A stretch of DNA of 51,638 nt from positions 1 to 51,638 of the forward strand of contig NZ_QVTE01000027.1 of NCBI RefSeq assembly GCF_003429095.1, read 5' to 3'. Source of the DNA: Peribacillus saganii (lineage in GTDB: Bacteria; Bacillota; Bacilli; Bacillales; DSM-1321). Under the pieces are notes generated by a model. That model searched no databases and was not told where the DNA came from. It worked only from the letters and a program-made list of their open reading frames with translations. The translations under genes and the position numbers were made by a program. Shown here in pieces: positions 19,213-26,339 of this stretch; position 1 is the first letter of the stretch, and each line of letters starts with the position of its first letter.

Positions 19213-19836
19213 ATGAAAAAAGTATTAATGCTTGTCTTAATTGTTTTTTTATTGCAAACAGGTATGAATGTAAAAGCTGCAACTCATTATGCAAATATTA
19301 AAGTAAATGGAGTAGCAATGACAGCTCCAGTAAATCAGCCATTTAACAGTGGAGGAATTACGTATGTCCCTCTAAACGTCATTGTCCAAAAAATGGGCGA
19401 TAAAGTTACATGGTTGAACGCCGAGAAGAAGTCTGTAATTCAACTTAAGAACAAGCAGGTTATTAATGTGAAAGATGGCGCAACATACGTTGGCCTAAAT
19501 GGAAAGACCACACCTCTTGTAACTAAAATTGTAAAGGGTAAAACAGTAGATGCAAAATTAAAACCGATTTTCAAGAACAATACACTATATGTTCCAGTAC
19601 AATTTCTTTCAAGTAAGATTATGGGGTATAGTGTAAAAATTGTTACGGAAAAAGGTAAGCGAGCAATACATGTAAATAAGCTAAAGCCACAACCAAAATC
19701 AAAGCCGGCACCAAAATCAGATCCTTATAAGGAATTGCCTAAAAACGAGCAAATCCCAGTTACAGGAGATATGTCTAAAGCTCCAATTTCAGATGGTAAA
19801 ACTGCCCCTGTATCAAAAGAATTTGCAAATCAATAA
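19213..19836 (+). CDS. secreted copper-amine-oxidase-N-type stalk domain protein
   Basis: A 207-residue exported protein. The signal peptide MKKVLMLVLIVFLLQTG ends near VKAAT. The mature part holds a Cu_amine_oxidN1-type stalk domain (about 24-150), recognisable by ITYVPLNVIVQKMGDKVTW and TLYVPVQFLSSKIMG. A proline/lysine-rich tail (PKSKPAPKSDP) follows. Such domains are found on Bacillus surface and spore-coat proteins; no enzyme activity is expected. ATG 19213 follows GGAGGTAGG. It is cargo of the second groEL element. Confidence 0.78.
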   Translation: MKKVLMLVLIVFLLQTGMNVKAATHYANIKVNGVAMTAPVNQPFNSGGITYVPLNVIVQKMGDKVTWLNAEKKSVIQLKNKQVINVKDGATYVGLNGKTTPLVTKIVKGKTVDAKLKPIFKNNTLYVPVQFLSSKIMGYSVKIVTEKGKRAIHVNKLKPQPKSKPAPKSDPYKELPKNEQIPVTGDMSKAPISDGKTAPVSKEFANQ

Positions 19837-19850
19837 TTTTATACGATCTG

Positions 19851-19890
19851 AAACAACCCTTATCTTCTTTGAGATAGGGGTTGTTTGCTT
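19851..19890 (+). terminator. terminator of the stalk-domain gene
   Basis: AAACAACCCTTATCT (19851-19865) pairs with AGATAGGGGTTGTTT (19872-19886) and is followed by GCTTTATT. Confidence 0.8.
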
Positions 19891-19933
19891 TATTGGAGAA
19901 ATGCTAAATCCTTAAAAAAATGAGGTGAAGGGA

Positions 19934-20074
19934 ATGAAAATAAGTGATCACTTAACAGATGAACAGCGTAAGCAGCTTCAGGTTACCGAGCAGGCTGTGA
20001 AGAAGAAGCTTGGAGAGAAGTTAAGCAGCCAGGGAATGGGAAGAAGTAATGGGGACCAGGCGCGATACTTATAA
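19934..20074 (+). CDS. 46-residue hypothetical protein
   Basis: ATG 19934 is preceded by GAGGTGAAGGGA, a strong ribosome-binding site, and the frame runs 46 codons to TAA 20072. The product is hydrophilic and helical (HLTDEQRKQLQVTEQAVKKK) with a polar glycine-rich end (QGMGRSNGDQARYL). I do not recognise the family. A truncated copy of its 5' end lies at 19091. The good ribosome-binding site and non-random composition argue for a real small protein. Confidence 0.55.
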   Translation: MKISDHLTDEQRKQLQVTEQAVKKKLGEKLSSQGMGRSNGDQARYL

Positions 20075-20490
20075 GCGTGTGGGTGGGGCGATGAGGAGAA
20101 AATGATTTATAAATGTGTGTAATACAATTGAATAACTAACGCATGTCTCTTAACGGGGAAGGTTCAATTTTTTATTATTGATTTTATGGTTTATTTACCG
20201 CAGTGTGATTTCCTAAATGGAGTCCACTGCTTTTATTTTGGTCAGATACTTTTTTCATAGCACATTCATGTGACTCATTGGAATCACCTGTATGTTTTTA
20301 TTTAACTAAAAATCATATCTAATCATCTGTTTAATTTTATTGATTCCTGGAGTATGTAAAAAAGGACAAATGACTTGCTCTTTGTCCTCGTGTTATTTTG
20401 ATTCAGTTTATAAATATTTGTTTACCATTGTATTAAAAAGCAACAGATATCGATTTTTTAACTAGTTTCTTCATAATTATATATTCAGAT
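20075..20490. other. gene-free AT-rich gap
   Basis: Nothing coding is seen. GCAGTG/CACTGC (20200-20230) followed by TTTTATTTT is a weak plus-strand terminator. AGGACAAA/TTTGTCCT (20363-20388) has its T run on the minus strand, although no minus-strand gene now reaches it. Confidence 0.4.
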
Positions 20491-20510
20491 GAGTGGGCGG
20501 CATGATATAA
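20491..20510 (+). repeat. attachment-site repeat C, right border of the groEL insertions
   Basis: GAGTGGGCGGCATGATATAA matches the groEL 3' end at 18 of 20 positions. To its right lie AACCCTTGATAT, TTTTTGAGT, TACTAACAT and AGTTGACCAAACT inside a hairpin, all in the same order as behind groEL. This looks like the displaced native region downstream of groEL. Confidence 0.78.
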
Positions 20511-20597
20511 TAACGCCCCTCAACCCTTGATATCACTGGGTTTTTGAGTAAGATGAGAGTGGTTTGCCAGCATTTTACTAACATTGAGGATTTTAAC

Positions 20598-20645
20598 GGA
20601 AGCTTCTCAAGAGTTGACCAAACTTTTGGGAAGCTTCTTTTTTCA
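20598..20645 (+). terminator. displaced or duplicated groEL-type terminator
   Basis: GAAGCTTC (20599-20606) pairs with GAAGCTTC (20630-20637), with CAA/TTG extending the stem and TTTTTT after it. Its loop GAGTTGACCAAACT resembles the loop of the terminator behind groEL. Confidence 0.75.
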
Positions 20646-20711
20646 TTTCTTGCGTTCGGTTTTCGTGGAAATAGAAACTTGTGTAAGAACATAATATAGG
20701 ACATTGCCGTT

Positions 20712-20759
20712 AAAAAAGGTATAAGACAAGAGCCTGTCCTCTTGTCTTATACCTTTTTT
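20712..20759. terminator. bidirectional terminator at the tlpA end
   Basis: AAAAAAGGTATAAGACAAG (from 20712) is the exact complement of the sequence ending at 20759, around a six-base loop near 20733. A/T runs on both sides let it work on both strands. It lies 23 bases after the minus-strand thioredoxin gene. Confidence 0.9.
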
Positions 20760-20781
20760 CGGCTCTGAAACTTTACTGCAT

Positions 20782-21963
20782 TTATTGTGCATCATTAACT
20801 AATTTTGTCATAGTTTCTTCATCCATTGGTCCCACTACTTTTTTTGTGATAACTCCGTCTTTATTGATAATGTAACTGGTAGGAATAGTTATGGCTTGGT
20901 ACATTTGTCCAACCTCTCCGTTTTCATCGAGGGGGATAGGGAAAGTGAGTCTGTAATCTTTCACAAAATTTTCTATTACTTTTTCCCCTTTGTCCTGATT
21001 TGTTAGATTAACAGCAAGGATTGTCACATCTCTATTTATATTTTTTTTATAAAAATTCTGCATATGCGGCATTTCGGCTTTACATGGGGGACACCATGTT
21101 GCCCAAAAATTTAATATGACCGTTTTCCCCTTATAATCGGAAAGTTTCACTGTTTCACCATCTAATAATGTTAACTCGAAGTCAGGAGCTGGAACTCCCT
21201 GATCCACCGAGGATGTGGTAATTTGTGTTTCCTTGTTCGTTAAACGACTGTGATCATTTTCCCTGACTGTTATTTTTGGTTTCGAGAGATTTACTAAAAT
21301 AATTGCAACTGCAATTACTAGGACAGCAATCGTTACTATATTTTTTTTCATTTCCGTAAGTCCTCCTTTATAAGAAAGAATTAGTAAACATGCCGCAAGT
21401 GATATAAATGTAAAGGATTCTACAGAAGTTGCTTGTTTGAAAATACTACTAATTAATATTTGGAGCAACAGCACCAAAAGGAAAAACTGATTTGAATATA
21501 GTTGATTTGTTCGAACCTGCAACTGAAGGGAAATGAAAAAGCCCATTAAAAACAGCGATTGGATAACTAAGTGAGCAGTTTGAGTTCCAAAGTAACTCAT
21601 TATCGTTTGATATATTAACAAAAACAAACTAACTAAAGTAAATGATTCATTATAAAATTGACGATTTCCCCTTTTTCCAATAACTGATATATAGATAATC
21701 ACAGCGCAAATACCTATGATATGGCCTTTTGTGCCTCCGTTAAAAAATAAGATAGACAGGGGATTGCTAAAAAAAGTATTTACGTTGAATAAAATATAGG
21801 TAAGTTTCCATATAAGGAAGTAAACAAAAAAAGAGTTCCAATACCAGTCACATATTTTGTTTCGAACGATGATCTTATAAAGAAGAGCTGATGTGACAAA
21901 AGCCAGCAAAACTGAAAACCATTCAGCTTGGATCGTAAGGTTGCCAATATTAATATAGGACAA
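20782..21963 (-). CDS. multi-spanning membrane domain fused to a TlpA/ResA thioredoxin domain
   Basis: The first half (about residues 1-205) is very hydrophobic with six or seven helices and no motif I can name. The second half is a membrane-anchored TlpA/ResA-type thiol-disulfide protein: anchor helix MKKNIVTIAVLVIAVAIILV, then the outward-facing domain with active site WATWCPPCKAEMP and the cis-proline segment TIPTSYIIN. Its job would be thiol reduction outside the membrane. TTG 21963 follows AGGTGAG well; GTG 21972 is an alternative. A strong internal site AGGAGGA (21361-21367) precedes ATG 21351, so the 189-residue thioredoxin part may also be made alone. Confidence 0.8.
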   Translation of the reverse strand: MSYINIGNLTIQAEWFSVLLAFVTSALLYKIIVRNKICDWYWNSFFVYFLIWKLTYILFNVNTFFSNPLSILFFNGGTKGHIIGICAVIIYISVIGKRGNRQFYNESFTLVSLFLLIYQTIMSYFGTQTAHLVIQSLFLMGFFISLQLQVRTNQLYSNQFFLLVLLLQILISSIFKQATSVESFTFISLAACLLILSYKGGLTEMKKNIVTIAVLVIAVAIILVNLSKPKITVRENDHSRLTNKETQITTSSVDQGVPAPDFELTLLDGETVKLSDYKGKTVILNFWATWCPPCKAEMPHMQNFYKKNINRDVTILAVNLTNQDKGEKVIENFVKDYRLTFPIPLDENGEVGQMYQAITIPTSYIINKDGVITKKVVGPMDEETMTKLVNDAQ

Positions 21964-21972
21964 AGCTCTCAC

Positions 21973-22334
21973 CTGATTTCTCTATGTAATGGAAAAAGGG
22001 AGACAGACCCCCAGGTTTACGTTAACTAACCATTTCAATCCTTTCAAATTCAGTTATGACTATACGAGTTTGGTAAAGATTAATTTTAAACTTGTAGGAA
22101 CTTAATCCAAAAATATTAGCAAAACCAAATTAAACTGTCTGGCTTCTTCAAAGAATTCCTTCCCCTTTGTTTTTCCATCAGAATCTCCTGTTTTAGTGGA
22201 TTGGAATCCTGAATATGAATAAAAATAAGAATACGTTTACAGGCATCGTGCCATGGGTAATGTAAAATACCCCGGTGAGTATATTATAGATGAACAAAAC
22301 TAAAATTGATATTTAAAACTATTGGAAGGGAAGA
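21973..22334. promoter_or_regulatory. intergenic region with CstR-like site 1 (22267-22282)
   Basis: ATACCCCGGTGAGTAT (22267-22282) is an imperfect CsoR/CstR-type palindrome, directly followed by a -10-like TATTAT (22282-22287), the same arrangement as the better site at 24005. A -35 is not obvious. It would control the DUF302 gene. The remaining bases show no gene. Confidence 0.5.
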
Positions 22335-22727
22335 ATGGATATGGATTTTCATTATACTGTTACGAGTGAGAAACCTGTGAATGAAGCGATAGAGGCTCTG
22401 GAAAAAAATCTTAAAGATGAACAATTCGGAGTATTATGGACCTTTAACATTAAAGATAAGCTAGATGAAAAGGGTTTCCAATTGGAGGAAGAGTTTATAG
22501 TACTGGAAGTATGCAATCCAAAAGAGGCTGAACGTGTTTTGAAAGAAAACAAATTGGCGGGGTATTTCCTGCCTTGTAAGATCGTTGTCTATAAAGATTC
22601 AGGCTTAACGAAAATCGGTTTACCAAAACCAACCGCTCTAATCCGGATGGTGGAACAAAACGAGTTACAGGAGATGGCTGCAGATATTGAACAACAATTA
22701 ATTGCTTGTATTGATAAAAGTGTATAG
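22335..22727 (+). CDS. DUF302 family protein
   Basis: A 130-residue soluble protein of the DUF302 family, recognised by FHYTVTSEKPVNEAIEALEK, FGVLWTFNIKDKL and EVCNPKEAERVL. The family's biochemical function is unknown, but its genes often sit with sulfur-oxidation and rhodanese genes. Cysteines lie in EVCNP and LPCKIVV. ATG 22335 has GGAAGGGAAG before it. It opens the plus-strand part of the sulfur island behind a possible CstR site. Confidence 0.83.
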   Translation: MDMDFHYTVTSEKPVNEAIEALEKNLKDEQFGVLWTFNIKDKLDEKGFQLEEEFIVLEVCNPKEAERVLKENKLAGYFLPCKIVVYKDSGLTKIGLPKPTALIRMVEQNELQEMAADIEQQLIACIDKSV

Positions 22728-22808
22728 GTAAATAAAATTTAACAAATATTAAAATTATTCCATTGTGTTATGGGAGGTTAAAATCAATGTTTATTGCAAA
22801 TAATAGTT

Positions 22809-23328
22809 AGTTTCCTATTAATTAAAGATGAACAGTACCTTTTAGCAGGTGATATCTAGTTCATTGATTCTCTAGGCCGTCCGGATCTCGCTGGTAAAGC
22901 AGATGACTGGGTAACTTATTTACCAAAAACACTTTTTTAAGCGCTACAAAGAACTTGCAGACGATTTAGTAATGCTGCCCGCTCACTATATGTCCATTAA
23001 AGAGATGAATAATGATGGAAGCGTCTCAGGAAAATTAGGAATATTATATGCTCAAAATAATGGTCTAAACATTGAAAGCGATGAAACCTTTAGGAGACTG
23101 GTGATGGAAAATCTTCCGCCACAACCAAACCCTTATGAACAAATAAGGCAAACCAATATGGGTAAAATGTCAGCAGAAATTGAGTCCAATGAGAAATGGA
23201 ATTTGGGCCGAATCGATGCCTATCCGTTAATTTCGGCAATAATTCTAGTAGTAGCCTTTTTTCTTCGTCATTTGGTGTTAAAGCAACGCAAAAAAATAAT
23301 ACTATGGAATTTGGCAATGTCATTATAG
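22809..23328 (+). pseudogene. decayed persulfide-dioxygenase-like metallo-hydrolase
   Basis: The remnant parallels the last third of the intact gene at 27270: KDEQYLLAGDI then FIDSLGRPDLAG, then LPAHYMSIKEMNNDGSV and NLPPQPNPYEQIRQTNMGK. A TAG replaces the codon after GDI, and an extra T at about 22935 shifts the frame. The N-terminal rhodanese and the metal-binding HxHxDH part are gone. The C terminus runs into an unrelated hydrophobic tail (AIILVVAFFLRHLVL). It is a dead paralog; ATG 22788 with GGGAGG may be its original start. Confidence 0.85.
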
Positions 23329-23417
23329 GCTATCTATAAGAATCTAAGACTGTATTAAGCAGTCCTCTTCTGCCACTAGAAACACTTTGATCTCTTGCAT
23401 TTTATGATGTTTTAGCG

Positions 23418-23446
23418 TTGACAATATACCCAGTTAGGTATAGTCT
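23418..23446 (+). promoter_or_regulatory. promoter with CstR-like site 2 (23426-23441)
   Basis: TTGACA (23418-23423) is followed by ATACCCAGTTAGGTAT (23426-23441), a clean ATACC-N6-GGTAT palindrome filling the spacer. TATAGT (23439, 15-bp spacing) or TAGTCT (23441, 17-bp) would be the -10. It lies about 100 bases before the CymR-type gene. Confidence 0.65.
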
Positions 23447-23542
23447 TACTAATGGAAAGTTACAAGATACTTTATTTTAGTTCTTTGAAAGAATAAAGAT
23501 ACTCATTTCGTTAAATAATTGGTTATTTGGATGTGTCTACTA

Positions 23543-23962
23543 TTGAAAATCTCTACAAAAGGGCGTTACGGCTTAACCATTATGATTCAGTTAGCTAAGA
23601 ATAGTGGCGGCAACCCTTTAACAATTAAATCTATTGCTGAAAAAGGTAATTTATCAGGACCCTATCTGGAACAAATAATCGCTCTCCTGCGAAACGCAGG
23701 ACTTGTAAAGAGTATACGCGGAGCAAAAGGCGGCTATGTTCTTGTAAGAAATCCAAAGGAAATTACAGCTGCTGAAATTATTAGGGTGCTTGAAGGCCCT
23801 ATCACTCCTGTTGAGGGAATTGACAATGAAGAGCCAGCTCAGCAAAGCCTTTGGATTCGCGTTAGGGATGCAGTTAAGAATGTATTAGATAGCACAACTT
23901 TAGAAGATTTAACAAATTCTGAAGATGTAGAGGAACAGGAATTATTTATGTACTATATTTAA
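23543..23962 (+). CDS. Rrf2-family regulator, CymR-type
   Basis: A 139-residue winged-helix regulator very close in pattern to CymR, the cysteine-metabolism repressor that works with CysK in bacilli. LKISTKGRYGLTIMIQLAK, LRNAGLVKSIRGAKGGYVL, IIRVLEGPITPVE and the C-terminal DSTTLEDL are CymR hallmarks. It lacks the iron-sulfur cysteines of IscR-type members. TTG 23543 gives the CymR N terminus but has a weak ribosome-binding site; ATG 23531 is possible. The main cymR normally sits elsewhere (near the cysteine genes or mnmA), so this is probably an accessory paralog dedicated to the sulfur island. Confidence 0.85.
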   Translation: MKISTKGRYGLTIMIQLAKNSGGNPLTIKSIAEKGNLSGPYLEQIIALLRNAGLVKSIRGAKGGYVLVRNPKEITAAEIIRVLEGPITPVEGIDNEEPAQQSLWIRVRDAVKNVLDSTTLEDLTNSEDVEEQELFMYYI

Positions 23963-23996
23963 CAAGAGCGAATTTAAAGAGTTCAAATGAAATCTC

Positions 23997-24025
23997 TTGA
24001 CATTATACCCCTATGGGTATATTAT
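23997..24025 (+). promoter_or_regulatory. cstR-operon promoter with CstR-like site 3 (24005-24020)
   Basis: TTGACA (23997-24002), 17 bases, TATTAT (24020-24025): an excellent sigma-A promoter. The spacer is filled by ATACCCCTATGGGTAT, a near-perfect CsoR/CstR operator. A bound repressor would block RNA polymerase directly, giving autoregulation of the genes at 24055 and 24410. Confidence 0.85.
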
Positions 24026-24054
24026 GTGAGTAAGAAAGCAAAAAGGTGGTAGGT

Positions 24055-24420
24055 ATGATTTCTATAGTAATTTTCACATTGCTAGCTTTAGGAATGGGTT
24101 TATATAACCGATATGTCCCTGTGAAAAGTATTCCGTGTAATCATACGGGGGAGTTAGATCCTAACACGATAATACTAGATATACGGGATTATAATAACAA
24201 AGGGAATGATATAGATCCTAAATCAGTTAACATTCCTTATGCATATTTAAGACGTTTTAAAAGCGAGATTTCACCGGGTAACATTCATGTAGTCGCTTCT
24301 GATAGATTGGAATTGAATTTAGGACTTCGTTTTTTAATCAGAAAAGGTTTTAATGTAACCAGTTATGAAATATCTGAATGTCCTTGTAAAGGGAAAGGTG
24401 GATTAGAACATGGAGTATGA
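24055..24420 (+). CDS. membrane-anchored degenerate rhodanese-like protein
   Basis: About 121 residues. One N-terminal helix (ISIVIFTLLALGMGLY) is followed by a rhodanese-shaped domain: TIILDIRDYNNK, VNIPYAYLRRF and GLRFLIRKGFNVTSYEI. Where an active rhodanese has the catalytic Cys loop, this one reads HVVASDRLEL, with no cysteine. Two other cysteine places, SIPCNH and SECPCKGKG, could handle thiols or metal. ATG 24055 has AGGTGG upstream. The 3' end overlaps cstR by 11 bases, so the two are co-translated. It may be a sensor or scaffold and not a sulfurtransferase. Confidence 0.7.
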   Translation: MISIVIFTLLALGMGLYNRYVPVKSIPCNHTGELDPNTIILDIRDYNNKGNDIDPKSVNIPYAYLRRFKSEISPGNIHVVASDRLELNLGLRFLIRKGFNVTSYEISECPCKGKGGLEHGV

Positions 24421-24670
24421 TAAAAGTGTAATAAATCGTTTAAAACGCATTGAAGGGCAGCTAAAAGGCGTATTGGGAATGATGGAACAGGGAAAAGATT
24501 GCAGAGAGATTGTAACTCAACTTTCGGCAGCGCGTAATGCGATTGATCGTACAATGGGTGTTATAGTGAGCCAAAATCTTGAGCAATGTGTTCGAGAAAA
24601 TGTAGAAAAAGGAGAAGCTACCGAACATCTTGTGAAACAAGCTGTTGAACTGCTAATTAAAAGCAGATAA
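24410..24670 (+). CDS. cstR: CstR-type persulfide-sensing repressor (CsoR family)
   Basis: An 86-residue all-helical repressor of the CsoR/DUF156 family. Cys31 and Cys60 are conserved, but the position of the copper-ligand histidine (four before Cys60) is Asn. That pattern is the one in Staphylococcus aureus CstR, whose two thiols form di- to tetrasulfide links when persulfides rise and release the DNA. It overlaps the upstream gene and is followed by two more candidate operators. It should govern the seven ATACC/GGTAT sites in this island. Confidence 0.88.
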   Translation: MEYDKSVINRLKRIEGQLKGVLGMMEQGKDCREIVTQLSAARNAIDRTMGVIVSQNLEQCVRENVEKGEATEHLVKQAVELLIKSR

Positions 24671-24681
24671 AAAGTTAGGGG

Positions 24682-24726
24682 TTGACACGTGTTATTATTC
24701 ATTTTACTATATACCCATAGGGGTAC
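24682..24726 (+). promoter_or_regulatory. promoter with CstR-like site 4 (24711-24726)
   Basis: TTGACA (24682-24687) and TACTAT (24705-24710) are 17 bases apart, with ATACCCATAGGGGTAC immediately downstream across the expected start site. It is the first of two stacked operators before tusA. Confidence 0.7.
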
Positions 24727-24728
24727 TC

Positions 24729-24773
24729 GTGACACCCTTTTATTTTTAACCTTTTATATACCTATAGGGGTAA
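24729..24773 (+). promoter_or_regulatory. second promoter with CstR-like site 5 (24758-24773)
   Basis: ATACCTATAGGGGTAA lies 29 bases before tusA. GTGACA (24729) and TTTTAT (24752), 17 apart, repeat the geometry of the upstream promoter, suggesting a tandem duplication of promoter plus operator. Confidence 0.55.
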
Positions 24774-24801
24774 AGGTATTATTTGATTGGAGGCAGAAAA
24801 A

Positions 24802-25029
24802 ATGAAGGCTGATAAAGTATTAGATGCTAAAGGATTGGCATGTCCTATGCCAATCGTAAAAACAAAAAAAGCAATGAATGAAATAGAATCAGGTCAAGTA
24901 CTAGAAATCCATGCTACAGATAAAGGAGCAAAAGCTGACTTATCAGCATGGGCCAAATCTACCGGGAATGAACTATTAAAACACGAAGAAGAAAGCAACG
25001 TTTTAAAGTTTTGGATTAAAAAAGGCTAA
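24802..25029 (+). CDS. TusA-like sulfur carrier protein
   Basis: A 75-residue TusA/SirA-fold protein. The key motif is LACPMPIVKTKKAM, whose single Cys near residue 14 carries persulfide sulfur between rhodanese and DsrE proteins. The fold's second half, GQVLEIHATDKGAKADL, is intact. ATG 24802 follows GGAGG; an in-frame TTG at 24787 lies inside that site. It is one of three TusA units in the island and begins a run of closely spaced sulfur genes. Confidence 0.9.
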   Translation: MKADKVLDAKGLACPMPIVKTKKAMNEIESGQVLEIHATDKGAKADLSAWAKSTGNELLKHEEESNVLKFWIKKG

Positions 25030-25065
25030 TATTTTAAACAAAAAGTAAATAGGGGGAAGATTGAA

Positions 25066-25548
25066 ATGACAGAACAAAAGAAAAAAACGACTATTATTTT
25101 ATTCAGTGGAGATTATGATAAAGCAATGGCTGCATACATTATTGCAAATGGAGCTGCAGCATACGACCATGAAGTTACCATCTTTCATACATTCTGGGGT
25201 TTGAATGCGCTCCGCAAGGACGAACCATTAACGTTAAAGAAGGGATTCCTTGAAAAGATGTTTGCGAAAATGATGCCCCGCGGCGCCGACAAAATGGGAT
25301 TGTCCAAAATGAACTTTGCTGGAATGGGTCCTAAGATGATTAAGGAGGTCATCAAAAAACACAATGCGATGACACTGCCTCAATTAATCGAGATGGCGCA
25401 AGAACAGGAAGTTAAGCTTATTGCATGCACGATGACAATGGATCTGTTAGGCCTTCAGCAAGAGGAATTATTAGACGGGATTGAATACGCAGGTGTAGCG
25501 GCATATCTGGCCGATGCTGAAAATGGAAATGTGAACCTATTTATCTAA
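25066..25548 (+). CDS. DsrE/DsrF-like sulfur transfer protein (YrkE-like)
   Basis: A 160-residue DsrE/DrsH-family protein of the B. subtilis YrkE type. TIILFSGDYDKAMAAYIIAN starts the fold, FHTFWGLNALRK follows, and Cys121 in LIACTMTMDLLGL is the likely sulfur-carrying residue. It probably exchanges sulfane sulfur with the TusA proteins in the cytoplasm. ATG 25066 has AGGGGGAAGA before it. A broken second DsrE copy lies at 27015. Confidence 0.87.
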   Translation: MTEQKKKTTIILFSGDYDKAMAAYIIANGAAAYDHEVTIFHTFWGLNALRKDEPLTLKKGFLEKMFAKMMPRGADKMGLSKMNFAGMGPKMIKEVIKKHNAMTLPQLIEMAQEQEVKLIACTMTMDLLGLQQEELLDGIEYAGVAAYLADAENGNVNLFI

Positions 25549-25602
25549 AAAAATAACAAGAGGGGACTAAACAGTTCCCTACATAATAAAGGAGGCAGGT
25601 AA

Positions 25603-25962
25603 ATGGAGTATTTAAATTATTTGCTCATTGGTCTAATAGTATATTTTCTCCTGCAGCGGTTGCTTCCCGCAAAGGGAGTAAATCAAATTACAACCTCTGA
25701 ATTAAGAAGTGAACTCAAAAACAAAACTAAACAATTTATAGACGTTCGAACAGCCGCTGAATTCAGGGCGAATCACATCAATGGATTTAGAAACATTCCG
25801 CTACATGAACTAAACAGAAAAGCTAACGAAATACCGAAAGATAAAGAAGTGATCCTCATTTGTCAAAGTGGAATGAGAAGCAATAAAGCGAGCGAAGTGT
25901 TAAGGAAATTAGGTTATCATAACGTGACGAACGTAAAAGGCGGAATGAGTGCTTGGTCTTAA
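25603..25962 (+). CDS. membrane-anchored rhodanese
   Basis: A 119-residue single-domain rhodanese with an N-terminal helix (YLLIGLIVYFLLQRLL). The active-site loop is CQSGMRS with Cys87, and the DVRTAAEFRANHINGFRNIP block is canonical. It should transfer sulfane sulfur at the inner face of the membrane. AGGAGGCAGGT precedes ATG 25603. It lies 54 bases behind the DsrE gene and 24 before the next rhodanese. Confidence 0.88.
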   Translation: MEYLNYLLIGLIVYFLLQRLLPAKGVNQITTSELRSELKNKTKQFIDVRTAAEFRANHINGFRNIPLHELNRKANEIPKDKEVILICQSGMRSNKASEVLRKLGYHNVTNVKGGMSAWS

Positions 25963-25986
25963 CCACTTTACTAGGAGGGAAACGAA

Positions 25987-26283
25987 ATGGAACAACTAAC
26001 AGCAAAAGAAGTTGAAGCTTTATTAACTCAAGGAAAGACGCTTAATATCATTGATGTTCGTGAAGTCGAAGAAGTGGCAGAAGGAAAAATTCCAGGAGCC
26101 GTGAACATCCCATTAGGTCTAGTTGAATTTCGTATGCATAAACTGGATAAATCCAAAGAATACATTATGGTCTGCCGTTCAGGGGGCAGAAGTGGAAGGG
26201 CCTCTCAATTTCTGGAAAGTCAAGGTTTTAAGGTAATTAATATGACAGGTGGAATGTTAGCTTGGGAAGGGAAAAAAGAGTAA
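25987..26283 (+). CDS. cytoplasmic rhodanese
   Basis: A 98-residue single-domain rhodanese without membrane segment. Active-site loop CRSGGRS with Cys63; DVREVEEVAEGKIPGAVNIP is typical. AGGAGGGAAACGA precedes the ATG. The two adjacent rhodaneses differ in loop sequence (CQSGMRS against CRSGGRS) and location, so they probably serve different donors or acceptors. Confidence 0.88.
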   Translation: MEQLTAKEVEALLTQGKTLNIIDVREVEEVAEGKIPGAVNIPLGLVEFRMHKLDKSKEYIMVCRSGGRSGRASQFLESQGFKVINMTGGMLAWEGKKE

Positions 26284-26301
26284 AATTTTTTGATCATTTC
26301 A

Positions 26302-26317
26302 ATACCCGTAGCGGTAT
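26302..26317 (+). promoter_or_regulatory. CstR-like site 6
   Basis: ATACCCGTAGCGGTAT is an ATACC-N6-GGTAT palindrome 22 bases before the TusA-rhodanese fusion gene. No good -35/-10 pair is visible around it, so it may act as a roadblock or with a weak internal promoter. Confidence 0.6.
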
Positions 26318-26339
26318 TTGTTAAAGGAGGAATTTTTTA

